Origin: Marsupella aquatica
Lineage: Eukaryota > Marchantiophyta
Reading direction: 5' to 3'
Assembly (NCBI GenBank): GCA_973895155.1
Contig: OZ316893.1
Location: 16,616,001-16,680,000 of the forward strand
DNA: 64,000 nt
Shown here: piece by piece, positions 53,944-64,000 of the stretch
How the letters are laid out: every line of letters begins with the position of its first letter
How positions within the stretch are numbered: position 1 is the stretch's first letter
Position numbers and translations under genes: made by a program
Notes under the pieces: model-generated
Told to the model about the DNA's origin: nothing
What the model saw: only the letters and a program-made list of their open reading frames with translations
Databases searched by the model: none

Positions 53944-56900
53944 GCAATGTCAATCAAGCGGCACATTTTTGGGGATGCCTGTTCGAACGGGCAACTGAGT
54001 ACATTAAGACTTACGAGGACAAAGAATCAGAGAGAGCAGCTCGAGAACGGTAGGAGCTCGCTCAACTGTGGGAGCTGCAAAAGTCTGCCTTCTTAGGAGG
54101 AGAACTCATCAAGGCCGAGTTCTTGTGGACTCCTACTGCCAATCAGCTCGATGACCTTCTGTTTTGTGAAGACAGAATCGTCGGCATTCGGGAAGCCATC
54201 AACCGCTGCAACGACGCGCATTGGGAGTTGAAGGGTAGCACGGAGGGGTGGACAAAGGCAACTGTGCTAGGAGAAACATCCACGGCAACCGAGATGAAGA
54301 GGAAAGGAAACATCAACGAAGAGGCCACCCCGGCAAAAAGAACGAGGTTGGCGGCACCAAGGAAGCCAGCAGAGCAGCAGAACAGGAGGCAAGGAGAAGC
54401 CGAAGAGGAGGAGGTCGATCCCATCAATGCCATTCCAACAAAGGATGACACCTGGAAAGGCTGGGCGGCGACCCTACCAGAGGAAGTGCAATTACATTTT
54501 GCACGGGAGGAGGATGCATGCTTTACGGCCATGCAGACCAAGAAGTACCAGGGCTTCATGGCCGGATCCGGCTTGGAAGCCTTCGTAAGATTACCATGGC
54601 TAAAGCCAGAGGTGCTGGACTCAGACTTATTAGAATTCGTGGGATCATGGGAACCCGAGACCAATTCCACGAGGGTGTATGGGAAGGATTTCTATCTCAC
54701 TCCTCAAGTGATTGCCAAGGTGTTTGGCTTGCCGATGGGTAATAAGACCAAGGTTGATACCAGGAAGACCTTACCTGACAAGGAGTTCCGGTCGTTTCCA
54801 GGACCATCAACCAAGAATGCCTTCTTCCGGAACACCTGCACCAACCCGCACATCGGAGAGATGATCGATTTCTTGTGGGTGACCATGCATTGTAACTTGC
54901 CGAGGGCAGAGATCGGCAAGGCTCAGGTCTACCTGGCAGAAAGGCCAGACCCAAGCCGGGATTACAACGGGTACCTCCTCAACCAACTGAAGAAGATCTT
55001 GAAGGAGGAACAATAGGTGATCGGCGTGGGAAGCGTGTCCCGGCTTGGCTATCACATGTCATTGTTGTGCCGGTATGCCAGAAGTCAAATCTTTGCCCCA
55101 GTACTTCCCCTATCGGCAAGGGCACCGGAGGAGGTTCCGGAGCAGAGGCCGGCAACAGAAGAGCCCAACCAGCCTGCCAATCCTACGATCGAGCAGGTGT
55201 TTTGGCAAAGGAAAGATGACTTGCCGATGCAGCAATCAGGCATGCAGAATCTGCTGAAATTGCTGGAGAAGGAGAGAATAGCACCAGCAACGCAACGGCA
55301 ACGGTACCGGTACAGGACACTGCCCCAGAGGCCGGCCTAAGCCGACTCAGGAGGGAAAACCCCTTTACCGGAGCCAACGAGAGAAGGAGGCCGGAACACA
55401 AGTCGGGAGTTCAAATGTATGTGGGAGCCTCAAGCCCCGAATCGGAGGCAGAGCAGCCTAAGGCTCCTTCCCGTGGAAAGTAGAGGGAGAGGACAGCCTG
55501 GAAACCAGAGGAGGAACAAGAGCCCGTGATCTGTGAGGCCGTTTTCACGGCAGGACCAGGGGAACAGAGGGGGAAGCCGGAAGTCCAAGAAGTGGAGGAG
55601 GAGGTGGAGGACTACAGCAATGATAACTCCGGCTATGGGTCGGATCATCATGTTCCAGGAGTAAGGACCTGTGGCCGATTTATCCCTACGCTTCCAAGAG
55701 TAGTTCGAGGGGACCCCACCCAGCAGAGTAGCCCCGAGTCTCCCCCACCAGAGGTTGCTCCCCCGAGCTTTGACGGCATAAAGTAGACGGCACAAGAATT
55801 TCAGGAGCGACTTAGGGAGGAAGAGAAAGCAGCCCTGGCTAGGGAGAAAGATTTACCAGGAGGAGATTGGCCAGAGGACATCAGGCGGCTTGCCGAAAAA
55901 AGAAGCAACCCTCTTGCCACCGTAGAAGAAATCCGCAAGGCGGCTTGGGAACAGAGGCCGAGGTTGTTGATGCCGATGACTTCTACTTACTCCACCTATG
56001 CTAAAGATAGAGCCATGGAGTACGGGGAGATGTGTGGGGACCTGGCGCTCAGCATCTTTGGGGAGGAGTTGGAGCAGGGGCCTTTTCTCCAGAGGGAGAT
56101 GTTGGAGAAGCACCGATTAGAAGAAGCGGTGGCTTTGGAGAGAAGCAAGAAGGACGAGGTCATCCGGTGGCTTAGGGAGCTGGAAACCGAGGTGGAAGAC
56201 CTGCAGGCGGCTAAGAAAGCCCAAGATGAGCTACGGATTAAGCGGCATGAGCTAAACATCATGCAAGGACAATTGGATGCCGCTCAGTCTGGCAATCAGA
56301 TTATCAAGGATAAACTGACTCGGACCCAAGGAGAGTTGGCCAGCGCGGTCAAGGACAGGGAAAAGTGGAAGCAGGAGCTGAGGGACGCAGAGGAGGCCCA
56401 CATAACCGCCAACAACCGGGCCATGGCGGAGACTAAGAGAAAGGAGAGGGCGTTGAAAGGAGAGCTCGAGGATATCCGCGGAGCCCTTGAGCAGAAGGAG
56501 GCCGAGTTAGGGAAATCCTATCAAGGGATTATTACGCTGCAGCAGGAGCTTGCATCCCTGACGGCCAGCTTCAAGGCCGACTTGCGTGAGAAGGACGACC
56601 AGCTTGACCAGACTTATGCCAAGATGAATAAGATGGAGTCTGAGGTTGTAGCGGAGCTCGACAAGGAGTTAAGAGCAATCCAAGAGGAGAGGGCTACCTT
56701 AAAATTGGAATTGGAAGAAGCCAGAAAGGAGCTGCAGGAGGGACGGAAGGACCTGGAGGAAGCCCAGGAGGAGTTGGAGGAAACCACCAGGAAGATGGAG
56801 AACTTACAGCGGCGGGCCGACAACCAAACGGAGCGGCTGAAGAAACAGGCCGCAGTATTTAAGTGCTTAGCTTCATCTGGTCCAACTCCAATTCTGGGAA

Positions 56901-57388
56901 CTCCGTTACCAGGAGGGGTACTGGCCGAAAGACAAGCCGAGACACACGCCCCGGTGCCGGAGGTAGGTAGCAAGGGGAAGGGACCAGCTACCGAAATAGG
57001 GAAGAAGAAGAAGCGAAAACCTTCTGGGTCTGGGAGTTATACGGCTTACCAAGCCGTTGTGACCCAGGAAGTCAACCCGGCACCAACCTCCGGCATGATT
57101 ACGGCAGTAGATCCACCTGTTGAAGAAGGTGGGGATGGCAAGGCCGAGGCCGGGACAACTATTGATGAAGCCGAGGTACCGGATCCTCCACTAGAACATG
57201 TCGGGGAGGCTGAAGCCATATCGAAGGCCGTGACCGATGCTGGAGCCGAAGCCGAGGGTGGACCCAGTCAAGCCGATGAAGAGTTGACTCGGTCCGGGGC
57301 AGGTAATCTATCAGAGGACGGACCGACGGCAGTGGCTGCGGGGGAAGCATTGGGGGCGTCCATTGAGGATCCACCACCGGTGTCATGA
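53944..57388 (+). pseudogene. Family-C ORF, rest of the protein (C2)
   Basis: It continues from 42809 in the same phase. The globular half runs to about 55300 with TAG at 54051 and 55014. The frame shifts in an ACGGCA-type repeat near 55290. The acidic/coiled-coil half runs from about 55350 to 57388 with TAG at 55481 and 55784. At 54051, 55014 and 55784, C1 has CAG at the matching codon. The coiled coil spans about 56000-56860. A KKKKRKPSGSGS motif and an acidic tail precede the TGA at 57386. Comparison with C1 indicates that the ancestor was one ORF of roughly 1,200 codons. Confidence 0.75.
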
Positions 57389-58290
57389 TGGTGCAGGGGC
57401 GCCGTTCCTTTTAGGAAGGGCGGACGTGGAGGTAGGAGGTGTGAGTGGGCAGGGCGGGCTCAGATCTCCAAGTTTAGGATTAGGATCAAGACCAGGAGAC
57501 GGCCCTGACACTTAGATTAGTGGGATGTTGGATCCACTGGTAGGAGCAACACTTGTGCTCCTGCCTCGCTATACAATTAGGTAGATTACAGGTAGGATAG
57601 ATTAAGCTTACGCAGCAAAGTTCTGGACAGATCCGCTGCCAAGATAAATACCTGGGCAGCGGGGAGTCAAGGGCCTCTTCTTTAGCAAGTTTTTAGTTGC
57701 ACCAGCAGGGCTGGGATCAAGTAGTAAGAGAAGCTCTCAGTTAGTTATACAGTGACCCTTGTGTATATTCATGTTTCCTCATGCCTAAGAACTGAATAGA
57801 GTTGGCCTCGCGGCTTAGTTCGCAGAGCTTGTGTATGAGATGTACTGTTTGTATGGCAAGTGCATGGTATAACTCAGTTAGAAGGAGTCATTTTGCTATT
57901 TGTGTGTCGCATTAACTTGTGTGAAGAGTGCCCACATCAATGAAGGGAAGTAGCAAGGGAGTGAGAGTTGGATGTGTGGAGCTGAGAGAGGTCTTAGCGG
58001 CTTAACCAAGCCAATTGGGGATCATTCCAGCGGCGGAATCCAAACATACCTAATGGAAGACCAGGAGAGGAATACAAGGGAAGGCCTAGAATAGGCCGGC
58101 TAAGTATCTCATGACCCGATGAAGGATCTATCCAGTATATGTGTGTAAAATGTTAATAGTAGTAGAAGGAGAGTTAGCAGCGTCCCATGCCGCTAAGCCG
58201 CGGAAACGGCCTCGCCGAGGATGAAACCTGCAGGAATCGGCTTGAGCAAGGGGGTTTTCTTGGGTTTGGGGAGCCATGGGACGCACCACA
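57389..58290 (+). other. C2 3' non-coding part
   Basis: About 900 bp without a gene, homologous to 36482-37402 and 61198-62109. It includes ATTCCAGCGGCGGAATCC followed by AAACATACCTAA (58025-58054), similar to the Gypsy-A LTR at 26758-26790. It ends in ACGCACCACA at 58290. Confidence 0.7.
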
Positions 58291-58295
58291 AGCCG

Positions 58296-59937
58296 CGAAT
58301 GGGCTCGCATCAACGGTAACTACCAGCGGTCTCCCACACTCATAATCCGCAGGTCAAAGCACCGGAGGGCTCATGAGAGCACTCTTCAACCTCGACATTG
58401 CCTCACTGTGCTCAGGTAACCATCGCCACTTAACTCATTTTCTTTGCAACTCATAGAGCGGATCCGCAAGGTGCGAGAAATGAGGAATCTAGATCTTGTA
58501 AAACACACAAGCACCCAGAAACCTTGAAACCTCCGGCACCGACTCGCAATCCTTCATCTTACTTATAGCCATCACCTTATCCATGTTTGGCTTCCGGCCA
58601 TAAGCTCCGCATATCTGACCAACAACCTTCACCTCTCTCATTCCAAACTCGGACTTCTCCCCCGAAAGAGTAAGTCCAACCTCAATGAGCTTCCCAAGAA
58701 TGGCCTTGACATCAATAATGTGTTCCCAAACAAACTTCCGGATCCCATCACTCCTCAAGGTCTCATCCTTAGCCTCATCCAAGCATCCCTTAATCGGAAC
58801 ATCATCAATAAACGGTCTCGCCTTTTCTGGAATGAACGGTTCCAGAACTTTACTCATCACATTCTGCATATGCGCCACTGAGTTAGTCGCCCCTTGCGGA
58901 AGAGTTGACATCCGCAAGAGGCCCAAAGGAGTCCTCATAGTTGTTATGTCCCAACTTTCTTGCGATAATTGGAACTGATCATAGCCCAAAAACAAATCAC
59001 CCATTGAGTAGATTGCCCTTCCGGCAAACTCCTTGGCAAATTCATCCACGAGTGGTCCTACTCCCATGTTCCTGATTGTCACTTTGTTCGGCGGCTGCAT
59101 GTCTTGAATGAACCTCAAACTCCCATTCTTTTTCCGAACCGTAAACCATCTGTTCGAATATGGAGCATCCGATCTCTCAAGAATCCCAGCACTTAGGTTT
59201 TCCTTCAATAGTTCCGCCAGCTTTGGAGCCAAAGCCTGCAGAACAGCAATCGGCTTCAGATCCCATGGAACATGCGGGACAGTGAAGATGACCATCGGTG
59301 TCACCTTACTTGGATCCACACAACCAATCTCATCAATCAAAAATGAGAAAGCTTTGCCATGCTCCATAATCATCCTTCGAAATGCTTCCTGTTCCAACTT
59401 AGTAAGCAGCCCATCAGAACCAATTCTGAGCCTTGCTAGACTCTCCTGGGTAAACACATGCCCTATTCAACCCTCGGGTCTCAATCTCGGTTTCAGTCTA
59501 GCTCGTTCCATCACCTCCATCGCATTATCCGGTAATGGTATTGCTGCGGGTCTCACTTTCTTATCAACGGTCTTGTATTTTGTGTTTGAATGGACAATCT
59601 CAGAGACGAGCGAGTACTGATACTCGCTCAACTCTATCTCCATCTTCCCACTTTCCAAGTTAGAAACCACACTCTTGAGTGGCTCGTCACATCCGGTTTC
59701 CACCAAAACCCCTTCCAGACTCTCATCATCGTCAAGCTCGTTAGACTCGGCCAAAGTCTGACTTGCTTCTTTCACATATCTCTTGTGCCGCCCGGTCATC
59801 TCATTCCCACCAACATAGGTAACTTTGCTAGTTCAAGTGCAACCTACAAACAAACTGGAAAAACACTCGTTATCCTGTGGAGCCAAAACACAAGCACTCC
59901 GCTGGTCCACGAACTTCAGCGGAGCGCAAAAACGTTT
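58296..59937 (-). pseudogene. pol: Gypsy-M reverse transcriptase and RNase H start
   Basis: Minus strand. The RT has LERSDAPYSNRWFTVRKK, MGDLFLGYDQFQLS, TLPQGATNSVAHMQNVM and the catalytic ARPFIDDVPIKG (about 58800), then VSRFLGACVFYKI. In-frame stops lie at 59467 (EG*IGHVF) and 58489 (YKI*IPHF), with TGA codons further on (RK*VKW, VL*PADYE). A frame change separates this from the protease near 59900. At 58296 the RNase H domain is cut by C2 and resumes at 42428. The FIDDVP and APYSNRW motifs mark a Gypsy clade distinct from Gypsy-A. Confidence 0.88.
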
Positions 59938-59939
59938 CC

Positions 59940-60377
59940 CTATTCTCTTTCTTTGTTAGAGTTCCTCTCAACCTTAGTCTTTGGCTCTCGCAATTCCTTC
60001 CGGTTTTGCACATTTCCAGGGAACACAGCAGGGAACTGCACCACCTGGATCCCATCGCTACTCCAAATTTTCACCATATAAGTAGTATCATCTAGTACTT
60101 TGGTCTCCATTCTCAACGCAGTTATGAACGGCATGCCCAAAATGACTGGGAACGATAACAACTCATGAACGAAAATATTACAAGGTTGGGCCACATTCCC
60201 AAACTTTACAACAACATCAGGACAGCCTCCCCAAAGGAAATCCCTCATGGAACTCACAGAATTCACAGCCCAAACCAACTCCTTATCAATCATCCATTGC
60301 CCCTTTTCATAAACACTCTTAGACATCAAGTTAATCTCGGAACCTGAGTCAAACAAGGCCCTCACTTTGCCTTTCAT
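59940..60377 (-). pseudogene. Gypsy-M aspartic protease
   Basis: On the minus strand the retropepsin motif LFDSGSEINLMSKSVYEKG holds the DSG active site. VILGMPFITAL is the usual second conserved segment. Just upstream (about 60385-60420) a zinc-knuckle half remains (DGHWARACPEGECE). The frame ends at 59940. Confidence 0.85.
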
Positions 60378-61197
60378 TCCCCTTATTTCACATTCGCCTT
60401 CTGGGCAAGCCCTTGCCCAATGCCCATCTTGGTAAGAAAAACCTTCCTTCGTCGTTCCAAAGCTTGCAAACGACCTTACCTGGACCTCAGTCGCTCAACT
60501 TTTGACTCTGGCCACGAGCCAATCGTCGAGCGCAACTCCAACTTCACTCTTTTCAGCTTCCTCTTTGAATTCCTCGTTTACATCCTCAAACTCATCATCA
60601 GTTTCCGCATCAGCAATGGTCGCATAAGTCCGAAATCTACCCAAGTCCAACCCTTGGGCCTCCCCCATCGAGGTATGAGGTCCCTCTTTGTATATCCATT
60701 TTCTCTTTGACCTCTCCAAAATGGCTTCTTGGATCTCTCGCTTCATGCTCCCAAATAGCTCAGCATTGGAAAACCCTTGAGCCTGCTGGCTCCAAAACTT
60801 TTCGGCCACCATTTCCGGATACATGGCCTGATCTAAATCTCTTCCGAGCACCCAACCCGGATCCTTCCTAATCGGCTTTTCAGCAGCCGGTTGATTCTTG
60901 ATTTCCTCTTCTTTGAACCTTACCTTCCTCTCTCGATCACGAGTTTCCCTTCTTTCTCGTTCCCCCAACTGCAACGGGGTATCATCCTCATCAGCTTTCC
61001 TTCGTTTAGAGTTTGCTTCTACGTCTCAAGCCGCTCCTACCTCCACTGTAATCATGTTGATCAGAACCGGGTCTTCCCATCCCAACTTCTGACGGACACA
61101 ATCCGCCAATCTCTGGTAATATTCATCCGACTTTATCACAGGGCCATCCAACTCGATATTATAAACGTTTGCTTCCGCATGTGAAGAGGATGCCTCT
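60378..61197 (-). pseudogene. gag: Gypsy-M gag C-terminal part, cut by C3
   Basis: Minus strand. The charged Gag region includes RERKVRFKEEE, DLDQAMYPEMVAEKFW and ELFGSMKREIQEAILERSKR. Stops: TGA near 60495 (VKS*ATE) and one at about 61035. The 5' part of gag lies beyond C3, to the right of the window. Family-C unit C3 inserted at 61198. Confidence 0.65.
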
Positions 61198-62109
61198 TGT
61201 GGTGCGTCCCATGGCTCCCTAAACCCAAGAAACCCCCCAGCTCAAGCCGATTCCCGCAGGTTTCGTGCTTGGCGAGGCCGTTTCCGCGGCTTAGCGGCAT
61301 GGGACGCTGCTAACCTTCTACTACTACTATTAACATTTTACACACATATACTGGACAGATCCTTCATCGGGTCATGAGATACGTAGCCGGCCTAATATAG
61401 GCCTTCCCCTGTCTTCCCCTGTCTTCTTGTTAGGTATGTTTGGATTCCGCCGCCGGAATGATCCCCAATAGGCTTGGTTAAGCCGCTAAGACCTCTCTCA
61501 GCTCGACACATCCAACTCTCACTCCCCTGCTTACTTTCCTTCCTTCTGTTGATGTGGGCACTCTTCACACAAGTTAATGCGACACACAAATAGCAAAATG
61601 ACTCATTCTGACTGAGTCATACCATGCACTTGCCATACAAACAGTACATCTCATACACAAGTTCTGCGAACTAAGCCGTGAGGCCAACTCTATTCAGCTC
61701 TTAGGCATGAGGAAACATGAATATACACAAGGGTCACTGTATGACTAACCGAGAGCTTCTCGTACTACTTGATCCCAGCCCGGCTGGTGCAAACTAAAAA
61801 CTTGCTAAAGAAGAGGCCCTGAGCTCCCCGCTGCCCAGGTACTTATCCTGGTAGTGGATCCGCCATTCTTTGCATCGTAAGCCTAATCTACTTAACAGTA
61901 ATCTACTTGCCCGAATCTACCTATGTACAGCAAGGCAGGAGCACAAGTGTTGCTCCTACCAGTGGGACCGCAATCCCACTAAACTAAGTGTCAGGGCCGC
62001 TCCTGGTTCTGATCCTAATCCTAAACGTGGAGATCCGCGCTCGCCCTGCCCACTCACGCCTCCTCCCTCCACGTCCGCCCTCCCTAAAAGGAACGGCGCC
62101 CTTGCACCG

Positions 62110-64000
62110 TCACGACACCGGTGGTGGATCCTTAATGGACGCCCCCAACGCTTCCTCCTCAGCCACTGCCGTTGGCCCGCCTACTGACAGATTACCTGCC
62201 CTTGACCGAGTCAACTCTCCATCGGCCTGACTGGGTCCACCTTCGGCTTCAGCCTCGACACCGGCCTCGGCAATACCCACGGCTTCGGCCTCAGTCACTC
62301 CCTCGGCTTCGGCCTCAGTCACTCCCTCGGCTTCGGCCTCAGTCACTCCCTCGGCTTCGGCCTCTCCTTCCCCTAGGGTAGTTGGATCCCTAGCCGTGAC
62401 CCTGTCTGGGGTCGGTGCTGGGTCTACCTCCTTGATCACCACGGCCTGTGAAGTCGTATTACTCCTTGACCCTGAAGGTTTTCGCTTCTTCTTCGTTGGT
62501 GGCTCGGCAGCTGGTCCCTTCCCCTTCCCACTTACTTCCGGCACTGGTGCAGGTGGCGCGGCTTGTCCTTCGGCAATTACCACCCCTGGTAACTGGTTTG
62601 TCCCAACGGGAGATGGACTTGCTGCAGCTAAGCATTTAAATACTGCGGCTTGTTTCTTCAGCCGCTCTGTTTGGTTGTCGGCCCGCCGTTGTAGGTTCTC
62701 CATCTTCCTCGTGATTTCCTCCAACTCCTCTTGGGTTTCATCCAGGTCCTTACGTGCCCCCTCCAGCTCGTTTTTGGCCTCCTCCTGCTCCCTGTGGGCT
62801 TCCTCCAATTCCTTCTTCAAGGTAGCCCTCTCCTCCTGGGTTGCTCTTAGCTCCTTGTCGAGCTCTACAATGATGACAGACTCCATCTGGTTCATCTTGG
62901 CGTAAGTCTGTTCGAGCATCTCGTCCTTCTCCCTTAGGTCGGCCTTGAAGCTGGCCGTCAGGGACGCAAGCTCCTGCTGCAGCGCCATAATCCCTTGATA
63001 GGATTTCCCTAACTCGACCTCCTTCTGCTCAAGGGCTCCGCGGATTTTCTCGAGCTCCCCTTTCAACGCCCATTCCTTTCTTTGGGTCTCCGCCATGGCC
63101 CGGCTGTTGGCTGTTATGTGGGCCTCCTCTGTATTCTTCAGCTCTTGCTTCCACTTCTCCCTCTCTTTGATCGTGTCGGCCAACTCTTCCTGCGTCTGAG
63201 TCAGTTTATCCTTGATATTCTGATTATCAGCCTGCGCGGTGTCCAACTGCCCCTGCATGATGTTCAGCTCATGTCGTTTAATCCGCAGTTCATCTTGGGC
63301 TTTCTTGGCCGCCCTTAGATCTTCAATCTTGGCTTCCATCCTCCTAAGCCGCCGAATGACCTCGTCCTTCTTGCTTCTCTCTAAAGCCACCGCTTCTTCT
63401 AATTGGTGCTTCTCCAACTGCTCCCTATGGAAAAAGGGTCCTACCTCCAACTCCTCTCCAAAGATGCCGAGCGCAAGTTCCCCACACATCTCACCATACT
63501 CCATGGCTCTATTCTTAGCGTAGGTGGAGTAAGTAGAAGTGATCGGCATCGCCCATCGTGGCCTCTGCTCCCAAGCCGTCCTGCGGATCTCTTCAATCGT
63601 GGCTAGAGGTTTGCTTCCTTTTTCGGCTAGCCGCCTGATGTCCTCCGGCCAATCTCCTCCTGGTAAATCCTTTTCCTTAGCCAGGGCGGCCTCTTCCTCC
63701 TGCTTGATTCGCTCCTGAAATTCCTGCACCGTCTGTTTTATGCCGTCGAAGCTCGGGGGAGCAACATCTGGTGGGGGAGACTCAGGGCTACTCTGCTGGT
63801 TGGGGTCCCCTCGCACTACCCTTGGAAGTGTGGGGACAAACCGGCCACAGGTCCTTACTCCTGGAACGTGATGGTCCGACCCATAGCCGGAATTATCATG
63901 GCTGCAGTCCTCCACTGCCTCCTCTACCTCTTGGACGTCCGGCTTCTCCCTCTCCTCTTCGTCGGTAGGAGCTTCAGGCAATTCTGCCTCAGATTCGGAG
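62110..64000 (-). CDS. Family-C ORF, C-terminal coiled-coil half (C3)
   Basis: At least 623 codons, open to the window edge, the same protein as 37403-39310: acidic start, GYGSDHHVPGV block, long coiled coil, KKKRKPSGSRS, and a Glu/Ala-rich tail. The tail has three GVTEAEAE units where C1 has a single related unit. There is no in-frame stop, so this copy looks less damaged than C2. Confidence 0.65.
   Translation of the reverse strand, partial: SESEAELPEAPTDEEEREKPDVQEVEEAVEDCSHDNSGYGSDHHVPGVRTCGRFVPTLPRVVRGDPNQQSSPESPPPDVAPPSFDGIKQTVQEFQERIKQEEEAALAKEKDLPGGDWPEDIRRLAEKGSKPLATIEEIRRTAWEQRPRWAMPITSTYSTYAKNRAMEYGEMCGELALGIFGEELEVGPFFHREQLEKHQLEEAVALERSKKDEVIRRLRRMEAKIEDLRAAKKAQDELRIKRHELNIMQGQLDTAQADNQNIKDKLTQTQEELADTIKEREKWKQELKNTEEAHITANSRAMAETQRKEWALKGELEKIRGALEQKEVELGKSYQGIMALQQELASLTASFKADLREKDEMLEQTYAKMNQMESVIIVELDKELRATQEERATLKKELEEAHREQEEAKNELEGARKDLDETQEELEEITRKMENLQRRADNQTERLKKQAAVFKCLAAASPSPVGTNQLPGVVIAEGQAAPPAPVPEVSGKGKGPAAEPPTKKKRKPSGSRSNTTSQAVVIKEVDPAPTPDRVTARDPTTLGEGEAEAEGVTEAEAEGVTEAEAEGVTEAEAVGIAEAGVEAEAEGGPSQADGELTRSRAGNLSVGGPTAVAEEEALGASIKDPPPVS
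62281..62352. repeat. 24-bp minisatellite, three units, in coding frame
   Basis: GGCTTCGGCCTCAGTCACTC plus CCTC is repeated at 62281, 62305 and 62329 without change. C1 has one variant unit at the matching place (near 37577). The unit length is a multiple of three, so the expansion keeps the frame. Confidence 0.95.

Larger units (their letters stand above)
42429..58290 (+). mobile_element. Family-C element C2, split by a MULE
   Basis: It starts TGTGATGCCTAGCCAGG and ends GGGACGCACCACA, flanked by AGCCG at 42424-42428 and 58291-58295. Without the 11,127-bp DNA transposon and its 7-bp duplication it is 4,728 bp, close to C1. It is clearly diverged from C1 and C3 and is the older copy. It interrupts the RNase H domain of Gypsy-M: the flanks join to a DASPFAAGWAIG motif. 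Confidence 0.9.
61198..64000 (-). mobile_element. Family-C element C3 (runs off the window)
   Basis: Its 3' end TGTGGTGCGTCCC (complement of GGGACGCACCACA) is at 61198, preceded by CCTCT, the expected duplication whose partner lies right of the window. The sequence follows C1 almost base for base; visible differences include a small deletion near 61425 and a repeat expansion at 62281-62352. The two copies therefore separated recently. Confidence 0.88.

Noticed and set aside
1-64000. Host single-copy genes, tRNA or rRNA
   Set aside because: Every stretch with protein-like coding can be tied to a transposable element, and no cloverleaf or rRNA core was recognised by eye. A tRNAscan or covariance search would settle it.

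Overview
The window is nuclear DNA of a streptophyte (a green plant or charophyte). The evidence is spliceosomal introns with GT..AG borders, a plant-type CACTA transposase, Ty3/Gypsy elements and a plant EDM2-like PHD protein. The species cannot be named. I find no single-copy host gene, tRNA, rRNA or CRISPR array. The 64 kb is a stack of nested transposable elements, most borders of which can be placed to the base from target-site duplications (TSDs).

Layout. (1) 1-26,843: Gypsy-A, a decayed plus-strand Ty3/Gypsy element. Its 5' LTR (1-2633, left end off-window) contains a long gag-like/coiled-coil ORF. Gag follows at 2736-4429, then a 16,369-bp CACTA element (4430-20798, TSD TAG) sits inside gag. 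Protease, RT, RNase H and integrase remnants follow, then a small MITE-like insert, and a truncated 3' LTR from 25,382. (2) 26,844-36,481: a mosaic of fragments: a minus-strand Gypsy integrase tail; family B, with an 837-codon degraded ORF, LTR end, primer-binding site and a second ORF; an inverted Gypsy-A LTR fragment; and a plus-strand Gypsy gag. (3) 36,482-41,108: C1, a 4.6-kb family-C unit flanked by AGTTG, inside that gag. (4) 41,206-61,197: Gypsy-M on the minus strand, split in its RNase H domain by C2 (42,429-58,290, TSD AGCCG). C2 is itself split by an 11.1-kb MULE-like DNA transposon (42,810-53,936, TSD GGTATGA). (5) 61,198-64,000: C3, nearly identical to C1 and running off the window.

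How the genes work together. The CACTA element looks intact. It has a three-exon TNP2 transposase and a nine-exon TnpA-like gene, both with consistent splice phases, plus three cargo genes on the same strand: an EDM2-like triple-PHD protein, a twin-BRCT protein and an F-box-like protein. PHD proteins of this type read heterochromatic histone marks, so the element may carry its own chromatin-interaction kit. The MULE-like element has a transposase with a SWIM finger, a divergent gene with a ParB-like DGNHR motif, and about 20 copies of a 15-bp palindrome, TAGCGCC-N-GGCGCTA. The palindromes lie in every intron and spacer and almost never in exons. This resembles the motif-based anti-silencing of VANDAL/VANC elements, or a parS/ParB pair, and is the best candidate for an undescribed system.

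Two further themes recur. At least two, probably three, LTR families here carry a long gag-like ORF inside the LTR itself, and the family-C units are best read as giant solo LTRs. In-frame stops in the older elements are mostly TAG where a sister copy has CAG, as expected from deamination of CHG-methylated cytosine.
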